A stretch of 64,000 nt of DNA, from NCBI RefSeq assembly GCF_036010665.1, contig NZ_CP108581.1:7187501-7251500 (forward strand), given 5' to 3'. Shown here piece by piece: positions 1 through 7,942 of this stretch (its first letter is position 1; each line of letters begins with the position of its first letter). Both the position numbers and the translations under genes were made by a program. The notes beneath the pieces were generated by a model, which worked only from the letters and a program-made list of their open reading frames with translations, did not search any database and had not been told where the DNA came from. The stretch is from Microbispora sp. NBC_01189 (GTDB lineage: Bacteria > Actinomycetota > Actinomycetes > Streptosporangiales > Streptosporangiaceae).

Positions 1-563
1 TCGCCGGCCAGGCCGAACGCCGAGTCGGGGACGGTGCCCGCCAGCGCGATCGCGAAGACCAGGAGCGGGAACGCCAGGAAGACGTCCATCGTCTTGCTGA
101 TGATCGAATCGACCAGGCCGCCGAAGTAACCGGCGGTGACCCCGAGCAGGGTGCCGATGACCACCGAGAGCAGCGTGGCCAGAAAGGCGATGAGCAGCGA
201 GATCCGCGCGCCGTACACGACCCGGCTGAAGATGTCGCGGCCGTTCACCGGCTCGATGCCGAACAGGTGCTGGGCGCCGATGCCGGTGCCCGTCTTGGGC
301 GCCATCGTGGAGGAGTCGATGAGGTCGGAGTTGAACTGCGTCGGGTCCTGCCCGAACGCCCCGACGATCAACGGCGCGAAGACGGCGACCAGGATCAGGA
401 AGACGACGATCAGGCCGCCCCCCAGGGCGACCTTGTCGCGCCTGAGCCGCATCCAGGCGATCTGGCCGAGCGAGCGGCCCTGGATGGGAGCGCCGCCCGC
501 TGTGACGACGGCTTCCGGCTCGGCCCGCATCTCCTGACCGGAGACGTCGAGAGGGGCGCTCAC
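1..563 (-). CDS. ABC transporter permease, DppC/OppC type, C-terminus beyond window edge
   Basis: This is an inner-membrane permease subunit of a peptide/nickel-class ABC importer. The reverse strand reads through an N-terminal cytoplasmic segment ending GRSLGQIAWMRLRRDK, which is typical of DppC/OppC. A hydrophobic segment follows, then an extracytoplasmic loop containing GIGAQHLFGIEPVNGRDIFSR, then the start of the conserved transmembrane domain (RISLLIAFLATLLS). The C-terminal half, with the EAA loop, lies outside the window. I chose the GTG start at 563 because a GGAGGGG Shine-Dalgarno sequence sits just upstream; an ATG lies 11 codons further in. No DppB-type partner precedes it, so the partner permease, ATPases and binding protein must lie past coordinate 1 or elsewhere. 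The substrate is unknown. Confidence 0.85.
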   Translation of the reverse strand, partial: MSAPLDVSGQEMRAEPEAVVTAGGAPIQGRSLGQIAWMRLRRDKVALGGGLIVVFLILVAVFAPLIVGAFGQDPTQFNSDLIDSSTMAPKTGTGIGAQHLFGIEPVNGRDIFSRVVYGARISLLIAFLATLLSVVIGTLLGVTAGYFGGLVDSIISKTMDVFLAFPLLVFAIALAGTVPDSAFGLAG

Positions 564-944
564 CAGGCCCCTCCGGGCCCGCCTGTGGCCGGCGTGCGGC
601 GGGCGGCGCACTCAGGAGAGCCGGAGTACGGCGCTGAGGCGGAGGAGCGAAGTTCGCTCATGACCTTGCTTCGCGCGGCCATTTGGTGTACGGCCCCCTG
701 GGTCCCAGACGACATTGTCCAGCGGGGTCCGCTGTGTACGGCTCCCGCAAACGGACAATGTATGCGTTGAGCTGGGATGACCAGTACCCAGAGCCGGCCT
801 GTGGCTCAACTGTGATTCACCAGAAACTTATTCGTGTTGATCTTGAAAGGATTGTCGGAGTCCCGTTTCGATTGTGTCGTGGAACTGTAACATTGCACCC
901 AGGAGTAACTTGGTCCCACGATGTGGGATGTTCGGCGTGGGGGC
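564..944. other. Intergenic region between the ABC permease and a membrane protein gene
   Basis: This stretch of about 380 bases has no credible coding frame: short open frames exist but have no family resemblance. It holds the inverted repeat at 712-761. It also carries a 9-bp direct repeat, GTGTACGGC, at 686-694 and 734-742. It presumably contains the promoter of the leftward ABC operon. A small 6-bp stem (TCCCAC/GTGGGA, 914-928) lies just past the end of the next leftward gene, which stops at 945. Confidence 0.6.
712..761. promoter_or_regulatory. Inverted repeat ACATTGTCC / GGACAATGT upstream of ABC permease
   Basis: Two perfect 9-bp arms, at 712-720 and 753-761, are separated by 32 bp, about 150 bp upstream of the permease start at 563. 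The spacer contains one copy of the direct repeat GTGTACGGC (734-742); the other lies at 686-694. The layout suggests a looped or dimer-of-dimers operator controlling the leftward operon. I did not find a well-spaced -35/-10 pair, so the exact promoter is unresolved. Confidence 0.4.
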
Positions 945-1472
945 TCAGCCGATGCCGCGCCGCTTCAGGATGTCCTCGATCTCGGAGAAATCATCCGCCG
1001 CGGCCTGTTCGACCTGACGTGGCGCCGCCTTCGCGGTCTGCACCTTCTTGGGCGCTTCAGCCTTGGGCGTTCCAGCCTTGGGCGTTCCAGCCGTGGGCGT
1101 TCCAGCCGTGGGCGCGGCGGCCGGTGCCGCCTCGGCCGCGCCGGGACGGGCCGTACGGGCCCGTGCCAGCGAGCGGCCGCGCATCGCGCCGGACACGACG
1201 AACAGCACCGCCGACAGCCCCGCCACCGCCACGCCGGCCCAGGCGAGCGGTGACAGCACCAGGCCGGTCACGAAGCTCACGGCGGCCGTGCCGATGGTCC
1301 AGAGCGCGGCCTGCGCGCCGGTGAGATAGGCGGCCAGCGGCAGCAGGGACCAGGCGGCGGCCCGCAGGCCCGCGGCCGCTCCCCTGCGGCGGAAGGCCAG
1401 ATAGGTGAGCACGAGTCCCACCGCGGTCAGGCCGCCGCACACCGGCAGCCAGGCGATGTCGTTGTAATTCAT
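945..1472 (-). CDS. Small integral membrane protein with Ala/Pro/Thr-rich cytoplasmic tail
   Basis: A 175-residue protein with about four hydrophobic segments in residues 1-95 (starting MNYNDIAWLPVCGG). A low-complexity tail follows, containing GTPTAGTPKAGTPKAEAPKK, and the protein ends in an acidic/basic motif, DDFSEIEDILKRRGIG. Actinobacterial proteins with this architecture are often labelled hypothetical or, misleadingly, cellulose synthase. I see no glycosyltransferase motif, so no function is assigned. The conserved-looking C-terminal motif suggests a protein contact in the cytoplasm. The linker is encoded by a 15-bp tandem repeat (1051-1110), so its length may vary between strains. It stands alone between the ABC permease region and a HAD hydrolase. 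Confidence 0.75.
   Translation of the reverse strand: MNYNDIAWLPVCGGLTAVGLVLTYLAFRRRGAAAGLRAAAWSLLPLAAYLTGAQAALWTIGTAAVSFVTGLVLSPLAWAGVAVAGLSAVLFVVSGAMRGRSLARARTARPGAAEAAPAAAPTAGTPTAGTPKAGTPKAEAPKKVQTAKAAPRQVEQAAADDFSEIEDILKRRGIG
1051..1110. repeat. 15-bp tandem repeat (4 copies) inside the membrane-protein tail
   Basis: Four head-to-tail 15-bp units of the form GGCGTTCCAGCCKTG. The first is slightly diverged; the last two are identical. They encode the repeated AGTPK/T-type pentapeptide of the low-complexity tail. The unit length is a multiple of three, so copy-number change would keep the frame. Confidence 0.9.
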
Positions 1473-1546
1473 GGCGGGGCCCCTTCGTCACGTATCTCCA
1501 TCCTGGCATCCGCGACGCGATCATGCGGGGCCCGCGCCACCCCGAT

Positions 1547-2188
1547 TCAGCGGACGAGCGCCCGGAGGAAGTTCACGTCCACGTCGAGCAGTGACGGCAT
1601 GACGACCCGCCCCGGCGCCTGCGCGATCGGCAGCACGCTCGGCACGGCGACGACCCGGCAGCCGGCCGCCGACGCCGACGCCACGCCGTTCGGCGAGTCC
1701 TCCAGCGCGACGCACCGCCCCGGGTCCACCGACAGCAGGCCCGCCGCGGTGAGGTACGGCTCCGGGTGGGGCTTGGTGCACGTGACGTCGTCGGCCGTCA
1801 CGATCACTTCGAAGTGCTCCCGGCCCACGGCCTTGAGCACCGCGTCGGCGATGATCCGCAGCGACGACGTGACGAGCGCGGTGCGCACCCCGTGGTCGGC
1901 GAGCCCCCGCAGCAGGTCCAGGGCTCCCGGCATCGGCGTCACGTCGGCCGACAGCCTGCTCTCCATCCCGTCGAGCAGCCACTGCCCCACCACCATGGGA
2001 TCGGCGTCCGCCCGCGTCAGCTCCAGCATGTATCTGACGGTGCGGTCCCAGGAGCCGCCCACGAGCTGCTCCTGGTGCTCCGGCCCCCAGGTGCCGCCGA
2101 GGCGGGTGACCACCTCGGTCTCGACCTCGAACCACACCCCCTCGGTGTCGACGAGCAGCCCGTCCATGTCGAACAGCACGGCGTCCAC
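1547..2188 (-). CDS. HAD-superfamily hydrolase, beta-phosphoglucomutase-like
   Basis: A cytosolic phosphatase or phosphomutase of the HAD superfamily, 213 residues, the normal length for subfamily IA. Motif I is FDMDGLLVDTE near the N-terminus, with the nucleophilic Asp and the second Asp two residues later. Motif II is the Ser of VTSS, motif III the Lys of CTKPHPEPYL, and motif IV LEDSPNGVASA. The helical cap lies between motifs I and II. These features match the PGM/GPH-like group that acts on sugar phosphates or related small metabolites; the substrate cannot be read from sequence. The ATG start at 2188 coincides with the hydrophobic first strand (MDAVLFDMDG). It follows metH on the same strand after about 120 bp. 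Confidence 0.88.
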   Translation of the reverse strand: MDAVLFDMDGLLVDTEGVWFEVETEVVTRLGGTWGPEHQEQLVGGSWDRTVRYMLELTRADADPMVVGQWLLDGMESRLSADVTPMPGALDLLRGLADHGVRTALVTSSLRIIADAVLKAVGREHFEVIVTADDVTCTKPHPEPYLTAAGLLSVDPGRCVALEDSPNGVASASAAGCRVVAVPSVLPIAQAPGRVVMPSLLDVDVNFLRALVR

Positions 2189-2210
2189 GTGGCCCCTTCC
2201 CCCCGGTGAC

Positions 2211-2227
2211 CCCCCCGATGAGGGGGG
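2211..2227 (-). terminator. Possible C6/G6 hairpin between metH and the HAD gene
   Basis: A run of six C, the five-base loop GATGA and a run of six G lie about 80 bp downstream of the metH stop. The stem is short and no good U-tract follows on the metH strand. It could attenuate or terminate metH transcripts, but the evidence is only the small palindrome. Confidence 0.3.
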
Positions 2228-2308
2228 ACTGACATGGTACGGGGGCCGCGTGGAGGCGCCGACGGCCGGTCGGACGTTGCAGACCTGGTCAGACGTTTCA
2301 CGAACCCG

Positions 2309-5300
2309 TCAGACGTTGAAGTACTTCGCCTCGGGGTGGTGGACGACAAGGGCGGAGGTGGCCTGCTCGGGGTGGAGCTGGAACTCCTCCGACAGCCGCA
2401 CGCCGATCCTCCCGGGGTCGAGCAGCTCCATGACCTGCACCTGGTCTTCCAGGTTGGGGCAGGCCGGGTAGCCGAAGGAGTAGCGGCAGCCGGCGATGTT
2501 CACCTTGAGCATGTCCGCCAGCGACTCGTCGCCGCCGATGCCCAGCTCCGAGCGCACCCGCGCGTGCCAGTACTCCGCCAGCGCCTCGGTGAGCTGCACC
2601 GAGAGGCCGTGGAGCTCCAGGTAGTCGCGGTAGGCATCCTTCGCGAACAGCTCGCCCGCGGCCTCGCTGACGCGGTTGCCCATCGTGACGATCTGGAAGC
2701 CGACGACGTCCACCTCACCCGACTCGCGGGAGCGGAAGAAGTCGGCCAGGCACAGGTGGCGGTCGCGGCGCTGGCGCGGGAAGGTGAAGCGGGTGCGCTC
2801 CTTGCCGTCCTCGTCGAGGATGATCAGGTTGTCGCCCTCGCTCACGCAGGGGAAGTAGCCGTAGACGACCGCCGCCTCCAGCAGGTTCTCCGTCTGCAGG
2901 CGCTCCAGCCACATCCGCAGCCGGGGCCGGCCCTCGGTCTCCACCAGTTCCTCGTACGACGGGCCGGCGCCGCCCCTGGCGGCCTTCAGTCCCCACTGGC
3001 CCATGAACGTCGCCCGCTCGTCGAGGAACGCGGCGTAGTCGGCCAGCGGAATGCCCTTCACCACCCGGTCGCCGAGGAACGGCGGGACGGGCACGGGAGC
3101 GTCCGCCGCGACGTCGGATCGGGCCGGGACGTCCGCCTCCGCGGTCCGCGTCAGCACCGCCCCGGTCTTCACCCGGCGCGCCCGCAGCGGCGGCAGCGAC
3201 GCGCCGTCCTCCCCCCGCTTGACCGCCATGAAGGCGTCCATCAGGCGCAGGCCCTCGAAGGCGTCGCGGGCGTAGCGGACCTCGCCCCGGTAGAGATCGG
3301 CCAGGTCCTGCTCGACGTACGCCCTGGTCAGCGCGGCGCCGCCGAGGAGCACCGGGAACCTGCCGGAAAGGTTCCGGGAGTTAAGCTCCTCGAGGTTCTC
3401 CTTCATGACGACGGTGGACTTCACCAGCAGCCCGGACATGCCGATCACGTCGGCCCGGTGCTCCTCGGCGGCCTCCAGGATCGCCGACACCGGCTGCTTG
3501 ATGCCGAGGTTCACCACGTCGTAGCCGTTGTTGGACAGGATGATGTCGACGAGGTTCTTGCCGATGTCGTGCACGTCGCCCTTCACCGTGGCGAGCACGA
3601 TGCGGCCCTTGGTGCTGCCCTCGACCTTGTCCATGTGCGGTTCGAGGTGGGCCACGGCCGTCTTCATCACCTCGGCCGACTGGAGCACGAACGGGAGCTG
3701 CATCTCGCCGGAGCCGAACAGCTCGCCGACGACCTTCATGCCGTCGAGCAGCACGTCGTTGATGATCTCCAGGGCGGGCCGCTGGGCGAGGGCCTCGTCG
3801 AGGTCGGCCTCCAGGCCCTTGCGCTCGCCGTCGACAATCCGCCGCTTGAGCCGCTCCCACAGCGGCAGCCCGGCCAGCTCGGCCGCCTTCCCGGCCTTCA
3901 CCGACGCGGCGTCCACGCCCTCGTACAGCTCCATGAACCGCTGCAGCGGGTCGTAGCCCTCGCGCCTGCGGTCGTACACCAGGTCGAGCGCGACCTGGCG
4001 CTGCTCGTCCGGGATCCGGTTCATGGGGAGGATCTTGGAGGCGTGCACGATCGCGGAGTCGAGCCCCGCGTTGACGCACTCGTTGAGGAACACCGAGTTC
4101 AGCACGATGCGCGCGGCCGGGTTGAGGCCGAACGACACGTTGGAGAGGCCCAGCGTGGTCTGCACGGTGGGATAACGGCGCTTGAGCTCGCGGATCGCCT
4201 CGATCGTCTCGACCCCGTCGCGGCGCGTCTCCTCCTGGCCGGTGGCGATCGGGAACGTCAGGCAGTCGACGATGATGTCCTCGACCCGCATGCCCCAGTT
4301 GTTCACCAGGTCCTCGATGATGCGGGTGGCGATCCGCACCTTCCACTCGGCGGTGCGGGCCTGGCCCTCCTCGTCGATGGTCAGCGCGACCACGGCCGCG
4401 CCGTGCTCCCGCACCAGGCGCATGACCTTCTGGAACCGCGAGTCCGGGCCGTCGCCGTCCTCGTAGTTCACCGAATTGATCACGGCCCGGCCGCCGAGCA
4501 TCTCCAGGCCCGCCTCCAGCACGGCCGGCTCGGTCGAGTCGAGCACGATCGGCAGCGTCGAGGCGGTGGCGAAGCGGAACGCCAGTTCCTTCATGTCGGC
4601 GACGCCGTCGCGGCCGACGTAGTCGACGCACAGGTCGAGCAGGTGCGCGCCGTCCCGGGCCTGCGCCCGGGCGATCTCGACGCACTCCTCATAGTTGCCC
4701 GCCAGCATCGCCTCGCGGAACGCCTTGGAGCCGTTGGCGTTGGTCCGCTCGCCGATGGCCAGATACGACGTGTCCTGCCGGAACGGCACGTGCTGGTAGA
4801 GGGAGGCCGCGCCGGCCTCGGGCCGGGGGCGGCGCTCGCCGCGGGCGCGCCCGCCGACCCGCTCGACCACCTGGCGCAGGTGCTCGGGGGTGGTGCCGCA
4901 GCAGCCGCCCACGAGGGCGAGCCCGTAGTCGCGGGTGAACGTCTCGTGGGCGTCCGCCAGTTCGCCCGGGCTCAGCGGATAGTAGGCGCCGTCGGACGTG
5001 AGCTGCGGCAGCCCGGCGTTGGGCATGCACGACAGCGGCACGCGGGCGTGCCTGGCCAGGTAGCGCAGGTGCTCGCTCATCTCGGCGGGGCCGGTGGCGC
5101 AGTTGAGCCCGATCAGGTCGACGCCGAGCGGCTCGATCGCGGTCAGCGCGGCGCCGATCTCGGAGCCGAGCAGCATCGCGCCGTTGGTCTCGATGGTGAC
5201 CTGGGTGATGATCGGGACGTCCCGCCCGGCGGCCTCGACGGCCCGCTTCGCGCCGACGACGGCCGCCCTGACCTGGAGCAGGTCCTGGCAGGTCTCGATG

Positions 5301-5773
5301 ATCAGGGCGTCGGCCCCGCCGGCGATCAGGCCGGCCGCGTTGTCCCGGTAGGCGTCCCGCAGGGTCTCGTACGGCAGGTGGCCGAGCGTGGGGAGCTTCG
5401 TGCCGGGGCCCATCGAGCCGAGGACGAACCGGGGCCGGTCCGGCGTCGACCAGTGGTCGGCCCGCTCTCTGGCCAGCCGCGCGCCGGCCTCGGACAGTTC
5501 GAAGATGCGGTCGTCGATGCCGTACTCGCCGAGGGCCGCGCGGTTGGCGTTGAAGGTGTTGGTCTCGACGCAGTCGACCCCCACCTCCAGGTAGGCGTCG
5601 TGGACGGCCCGCACGATGTCGGGACGGCTCACGTTGAGCACGTCGTTGCAGCCCTCGTGGCCCTGGAAGTCGTCAAGAGTGGGGTCGTAGGACTGCAGCA
5701 TCGTCCCCATGGCCCCGTCGGCGACCAGAACTCGCTCGGACAGCATGGTACGGAAGGACGGTCTGCTGGTCAT
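2309..5773 (-). CDS. metH: Cobalamin-dependent methionine synthase
   Basis: Transfers a methyl group from 5-methyltetrahydrofolate via methylcobalamin to homocysteine, in the cytosol. The 1154 residues carry the full MetH module order. First is the homocysteine-binding barrel, with zinc-ligand motifs around NCATGP and GGCCGTT (about residue 290). The pterin-binding barrel follows (starting near FRQDTSYLAIGERTNANG). The B12 cap and B12-binding domain has GDVHDIGKNLV, whose His is the lower axial cobalt ligand (about residue 735). The C-terminal SAM-activation domain contains the RYSFGYPACPNL motif. Slightly shorter than the roughly 1230 residues of E. coli MetH, as is usual in actinobacteria. 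The ATG at 5773 gives a normal N-terminus (MTSRPSFRTMLSERVLVADGAMGT). The 218-bp upstream gap is shared with the divergent PAC2 gene and shows no recognisable B12 riboswitch. Confidence 0.97.
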   Translation of the reverse strand: MTSRPSFRTMLSERVLVADGAMGTMLQSYDPTLDDFQGHEGCNDVLNVSRPDIVRAVHDAYLEVGVDCVETNTFNANRAALGEYGIDDRIFELSEAGARLARERADHWSTPDRPRFVLGSMGPGTKLPTLGHLPYETLRDAYRDNAAGLIAGGADALIIETCQDLLQVRAAVVGAKRAVEAAGRDVPIITQVTIETNGAMLLGSEIGAALTAIEPLGVDLIGLNCATGPAEMSEHLRYLARHARVPLSCMPNAGLPQLTSDGAYYPLSPGELADAHETFTRDYGLALVGGCCGTTPEHLRQVVERVGGRARGERRPRPEAGAASLYQHVPFRQDTSYLAIGERTNANGSKAFREAMLAGNYEECVEIARAQARDGAHLLDLCVDYVGRDGVADMKELAFRFATASTLPIVLDSTEPAVLEAGLEMLGGRAVINSVNYEDGDGPDSRFQKVMRLVREHGAAVVALTIDEEGQARTAEWKVRIATRIIEDLVNNWGMRVEDIIVDCLTFPIATGQEETRRDGVETIEAIRELKRRYPTVQTTLGLSNVSFGLNPAARIVLNSVFLNECVNAGLDSAIVHASKILPMNRIPDEQRQVALDLVYDRRREGYDPLQRFMELYEGVDAASVKAGKAAELAGLPLWERLKRRIVDGERKGLEADLDEALAQRPALEIINDVLLDGMKVVGELFGSGEMQLPFVLQSAEVMKTAVAHLEPHMDKVEGSTKGRIVLATVKGDVHDIGKNLVDIILSNNGYDVVNLGIKQPVSAILEAAEEHRADVIGMSGLLVKSTVVMKENLEELNSRNLSGRFPVLLGGAALTRAYVEQDLADLYRGEVRYARDAFEGLRLMDAFMAVKRGEDGASLPPLRARRVKTGAVLTRTAEADVPARSDVAADAPVPVPPFLGDRVVKGIPLADYAAFLDERATFMGQWGLKAARGGAGPSYEELVETEGRPRLRMWLERLQTENLLEAAVVYGYFPCVSEGDNLIILDEDGKERTRFTFPRQRRDRHLCLADFFRSRESGEVDVVGFQIVTMGNRVSEAAGELFAKDAYRDYLELHGLSVQLTEALAEYWHARVRSELGIGGDESLADMLKVNIAGCRYSFGYPACPNLEDQVQVMELLDPGRIGVRLSEEFQLHPEQATSALVVHHPEAKYFNV

Positions 5774-5991
5774 GGAGCAAGACTATCGGCCCGCGGGCGG
5801 ATCCCCGATTCCGCGCGCGGAAAGGGAAGACCGGTGGAGACGGAGGCGGGGCCTCTCCGCACCCTCGGACATCGCCGCAGGTCGGGGCCGCGCCACAGGC
5901 GGGTGTGCCCGGCGAAGGTGACGGGCGGGGCCCCTCACCGAATAGTCTTGGAGTGAGCCATACTGCATAGGGCCAGTGAGGGAGGCGGCGC

Positions 5992-6846
5992 GTGATCGAG
6001 TTCGAAGGGCTCCCCGAGCTCGTCGACCCGGTGCTGATCGCCGCGTTCGAGGGGTGGAACGACGCCGGCGAGGCGTCCAGCGGCGTGCTCGCGCACCTCG
6101 AGGCCGAGTGGAAGGCCACTCCCCTCGTGGAGCTGGACCCGGAGGACTACTACGACTTCCAGGTGACGCGGCCGGTGATCGAGCTCGGTGACGGCCTCAC
6201 CCGCTCCGTCGCCTGGCCGACCACCCGGCTGCTGCTGGCCCGCCCGCCGGGCGCCAAGCGCGACGTGGTGCTGCTGCGCGGCATCGAGCCCAACATGCGG
6301 TGGCGCTCGTTCTGCGCGGAGCTCGTGGGGCTCTGCCACGACCTCGGCGTCGAGCTGGCGATCCTGCTCGGCGCGCTGCTCAACGACTCGCCGCACACCC
6401 GCCCGGTGCCGATCACCGGCTCCGTGAGCGACCTCGGCATGGCCCGCGCGCTCAACCTGGAGCTGAACAAGTACGAGGGCCCCACCGGCATCGTCGGGGT
6501 GCTCCAGCACACCCTCGGCACGGCCGGGCTGCAGACCGTGTCCCTGTGGGCGTCGGTCCCCCACTACGTCGCCCAGCCGCCCAACCCCAAGGCGACGCTG
6601 GCGCTGCTGCGCCGCATCGAGGACATGCTCGACATTCCCATGCCGTACGGCGACCTGGCCGAGGAGGCGCGGGCCTGGGAGCACGGCGTGGACGAGCTCG
6701 CCGCGCAGGACACCGAGGTCGCCGAGTACGTCAGGGAGCTGGAGGAGCGCAAGGACGCCACCGAGCTCCCCGAGGCCAGCGGCGACGCGATCGCCGCCGA
6801 GTTCGAGCGCTACCTGCGCCGCCGCGACCGCGGCACCGACCGCTGA
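5992..6846 (+). CDS. PAC2 family protein
   Basis: A 284-residue cytosolic protein of the PAC2 (proteasome assembly chaperone 2-like) family, which is widespread in actinobacteria. The N-terminus runs IEFEGLPELVDPVLIAAFEGWNDAGEASS. The core contains the GALLNDSPHTRPVPITG segment and the GIVGVLQHTLGTAGL segment characteristic of the bacterial members. Eukaryotic PAC2 helps build 20S proteasomes; the bacterial role is not established, although these organisms do carry proteasomes. The GTG start at 5992 is preceded by GGAGG at good spacing. It diverges from metH and is not obviously co-transcribed with anything downstream. Confidence 0.9.
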   Translation: MIEFEGLPELVDPVLIAAFEGWNDAGEASSGVLAHLEAEWKATPLVELDPEDYYDFQVTRPVIELGDGLTRSVAWPTTRLLLARPPGAKRDVVLLRGIEPNMRWRSFCAELVGLCHDLGVELAILLGALLNDSPHTRPVPITGSVSDLGMARALNLELNKYEGPTGIVGVLQHTLGTAGLQTVSLWASVPHYVAQPPNPKATLALLRRIEDMLDIPMPYGDLAEEARAWEHGVDELAAQDTEVAEYVRELEERKDATELPEASGDAIAAEFERYLRRRDRGTDR

Positions 6847-6872
6847 CCCACCCCGTCGGCGTCAGGACGCGT

Positions 6873-7016
6873 TCAGCGCCCCGGCCAGGACGGCTCCCGG
6901 CCGACGAAACCCAGCAGCCTGGTCTGGGCGTCCGCGTCGCCCGGCACCAGGACCGGGCGCCGCGGACGCGCTCGGTGAACAGCCCGGCGACCTGCCGGTG
7001 CCGCTCGGCGGGATGG
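6873..7016 (-). pseudogene. Remnant of a TIGR03086-type (DinB-like metal-binding) protein gene
   Basis: Directly after the SRPBCC gene, one reverse frame reads DHPAERHRQVAGLFTERVRGA, which resembles the N-terminus of TIGR03086/mycothiol-dependent maleylpyruvate isomerase-like proteins. A different frame then reads DAQTRLLGFVGREPSWPGR and stops at 6873, which resembles the C-terminus of the same family. About 150 bp remain of a gene that is normally about 570 bp, with a frame change between the halves and no start codon. This looks like a large internal deletion plus frameshift. ArsR-SRPBCC-TIGR03086 triplets are common in actinobacteria, which fits its position. The family assignment rests on my recall of motif resemblance. 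Confidence 0.5.
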
Positions 7017-7511
7017 TCAGACAGCGTCGTCGCGGAGCATCCTGTCCAGCTTCGCGTATCCCTCGTCGACGCCGACCTCCATGCCGCTGCGCAGCCACGC
7101 GTCGCGGCTCTCGAAGCTCTCGGTCAGCGACTGCGTCCGCAGCCGCGTCCGCCCGTCGCCCAGGTCCTCGAACCACAGCGTCTCCAGCGCGACTCCGTCG
7201 GGGTCGCCCTCGAACGTGAAGGTCTGCACGATGCGGTCCGGCCGCACCTCGTGGAAGCACCCGTGGAACCCGTACTCGACGCCGTCGTGCGCCGAGACGT
7301 ACCGCCAGCTGCCGCCGGTGCGCGCGTCCCAGTGCTCGATCCGGGTGACCGTGGCGTCGGGACCCACCCACCGGGCGAACACCACGGGATCGGTGTGCGC
7401 GCGGAGCAGCCGCTCGGGCGTCGCCGCGAAGTCACGGCTCGTCCGGATGACCGGCACGCCCGGGTCGGCTTCGATGATCGTCTCCTTGATTTCGCCCATT
7501 CTCGTCTCCAT
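7017..7511 (-). CDS. SRPBCC (AHSA1/START-like) domain protein
   Basis: A 164-residue helix-grip protein of the AHSA1-type SRPBCC group. Its recognisable course is TSRDFAATPERLLRAHTDPVVFARWVGP, TGGSWRYVSAHDG, FHEVRPDRIVQTFTFEG and LWFEDLGDGRTRL. Such proteins bind hydrophobic ligands in a deep pocket; the ligand is unknown. They are typically encoded next to an ArsR regulator, as here. Its start lies inside the end of the ArsR gene (80-nt overlap from ATG 7511; the alternative ATG at 7499 also has a GGAG just upstream), so the two are almost certainly translated from one transcript. The gene that would follow is a remnant (6873-7016). Confidence 0.88.
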   Translation of the reverse strand: METRMGEIKETIIEADPGVPVIRTSRDFAATPERLLRAHTDPVVFARWVGPDATVTRIEHWDARTGGSWRYVSAHDGVEYGFHGCFHEVRPDRIVQTFTFEGDPDGVALETLWFEDLGDGRTRLRTQSLTESFESRDAWLRSGMEVGVDEGYAKLDRMLRDDAV

Positions 7512-7827
7512 CCGTCTCCGCCAGGACCGCGTCGAGCCGGCGGTAGCGCCGCTCGACGCGGACCCGGTGGCGCTCGATCCAGGTGTCCACCAGTTCGAGG
7601 GCGTGGGCCTCCAGGCGTACCGGCCGGGGTTGCGGCCCGCTCGGCCGGCTGACGAGCCCGGCGTCCTCCAGCACCCGCAGGTGCTTGTAGACGGCCTGCA
7701 GCGTCATCCGGTAGGGCTCGGCCAGCCGGCTCACGGTCGCGTCGCCCTCCGAGAGCCGGGCGACCATGTCACGCCGGGTCGGATCCGCGAGGGCCGCGAA
7801 GACCCGGGACAGCGCGTCCGTGGCCAT
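7432..7827 (-). CDS. ArsR-family winged-helix repressor
   Basis: A 131-residue regulator with an ArsR/SmtB winged helix: RVFAALADPTRRDMVARLSEGDATVSRLAEPYRMTLQAVYKHLRVLEDAGLVSR. No cysteine metal-site motif is present, which fits the SdpR-like, SRPBCC-partnered ArsR group rather than metal sensors. The C-terminal ~25 residues (GDENGRNQGDD...) are low in family resemblance and overlap the SRPBCC start, so they may be drift past the functional domain. I placed the start at ATG 7827 because AAGAGG lies upstream; a GTG abuts it at 7830. Two matching palindromes lie 7 and 56 nt upstream, consistent with autorepression. Confidence 0.9.
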   Translation of the reverse strand: MATDALSRVFAALADPTRRDMVARLSEGDATVSRLAEPYRMTLQAVYKHLRVLEDAGLVSRPSGPQPRPVRLEAHALELVDTWIERHRVRVERRYRRLDAVLAETDGDENGRNQGDDHRSRPGRAGHPDEP

Positions 7828-7833
7828 CACCCT

Positions 7834-7855
7834 CTTTCAACCCGTTGGTTGAAAG
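7834..7855. promoter_or_regulatory. Operator 1, palindrome with TCAACC-N4-GGTTGA core
   Basis: A perfect palindrome with 9-bp arms (CTTTCAACC and GGTTGAAAG) around a 4-bp centre, CGTT. It ends 7 nt before the ArsR start and overlaps its Shine-Dalgarno region. Its core recurs at 7883-7898 with the same half-sites and the same 4-bp spacing. This is most simply read as the ArsR autoregulatory operator. Confidence 0.75.
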
Positions 7856-7882
7856 CACCTTAGGCCGCACCCCACCCCTCCG

Positions 7883-7898
7883 TCAACCACCCGGTTGA
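7883..7898. promoter_or_regulatory. Operator 2, TCAACC-N4-GGTTGA
   Basis: The second copy of the operator core, with 6-bp arms around ACCC, lies 46 bp centre-to-centre upstream of operator 1. The two sites probably flank or cover the ArsR-SRPBCC promoter. The identical half-site and spacing argue against chance. Confidence 0.7.
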
Positions 7899-7942
7899 AA
7901 GAGCACTTCAGGTGACCACGCCGCCTGACCTTCGCCCGGACC

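Noticed and set aside
2234-5956. Long open frame of about 1240 codons antisense to metH
   Set aside because: It is a GC-bias shadow of metH: composition is His/Val/Gly/Arg-rich, with no domain, and metH is complete in the opposite strand. Similar long antisense frames over nirB, the nitrate reductase and the lanthipeptide synthetase were rejected for the same reason.
5774-5991. Cobalamin riboswitch upstream of metH
   Set aside because: Neither a B12 box nor the conserved GGTG/GCCACTG elements could be found on the metH strand.
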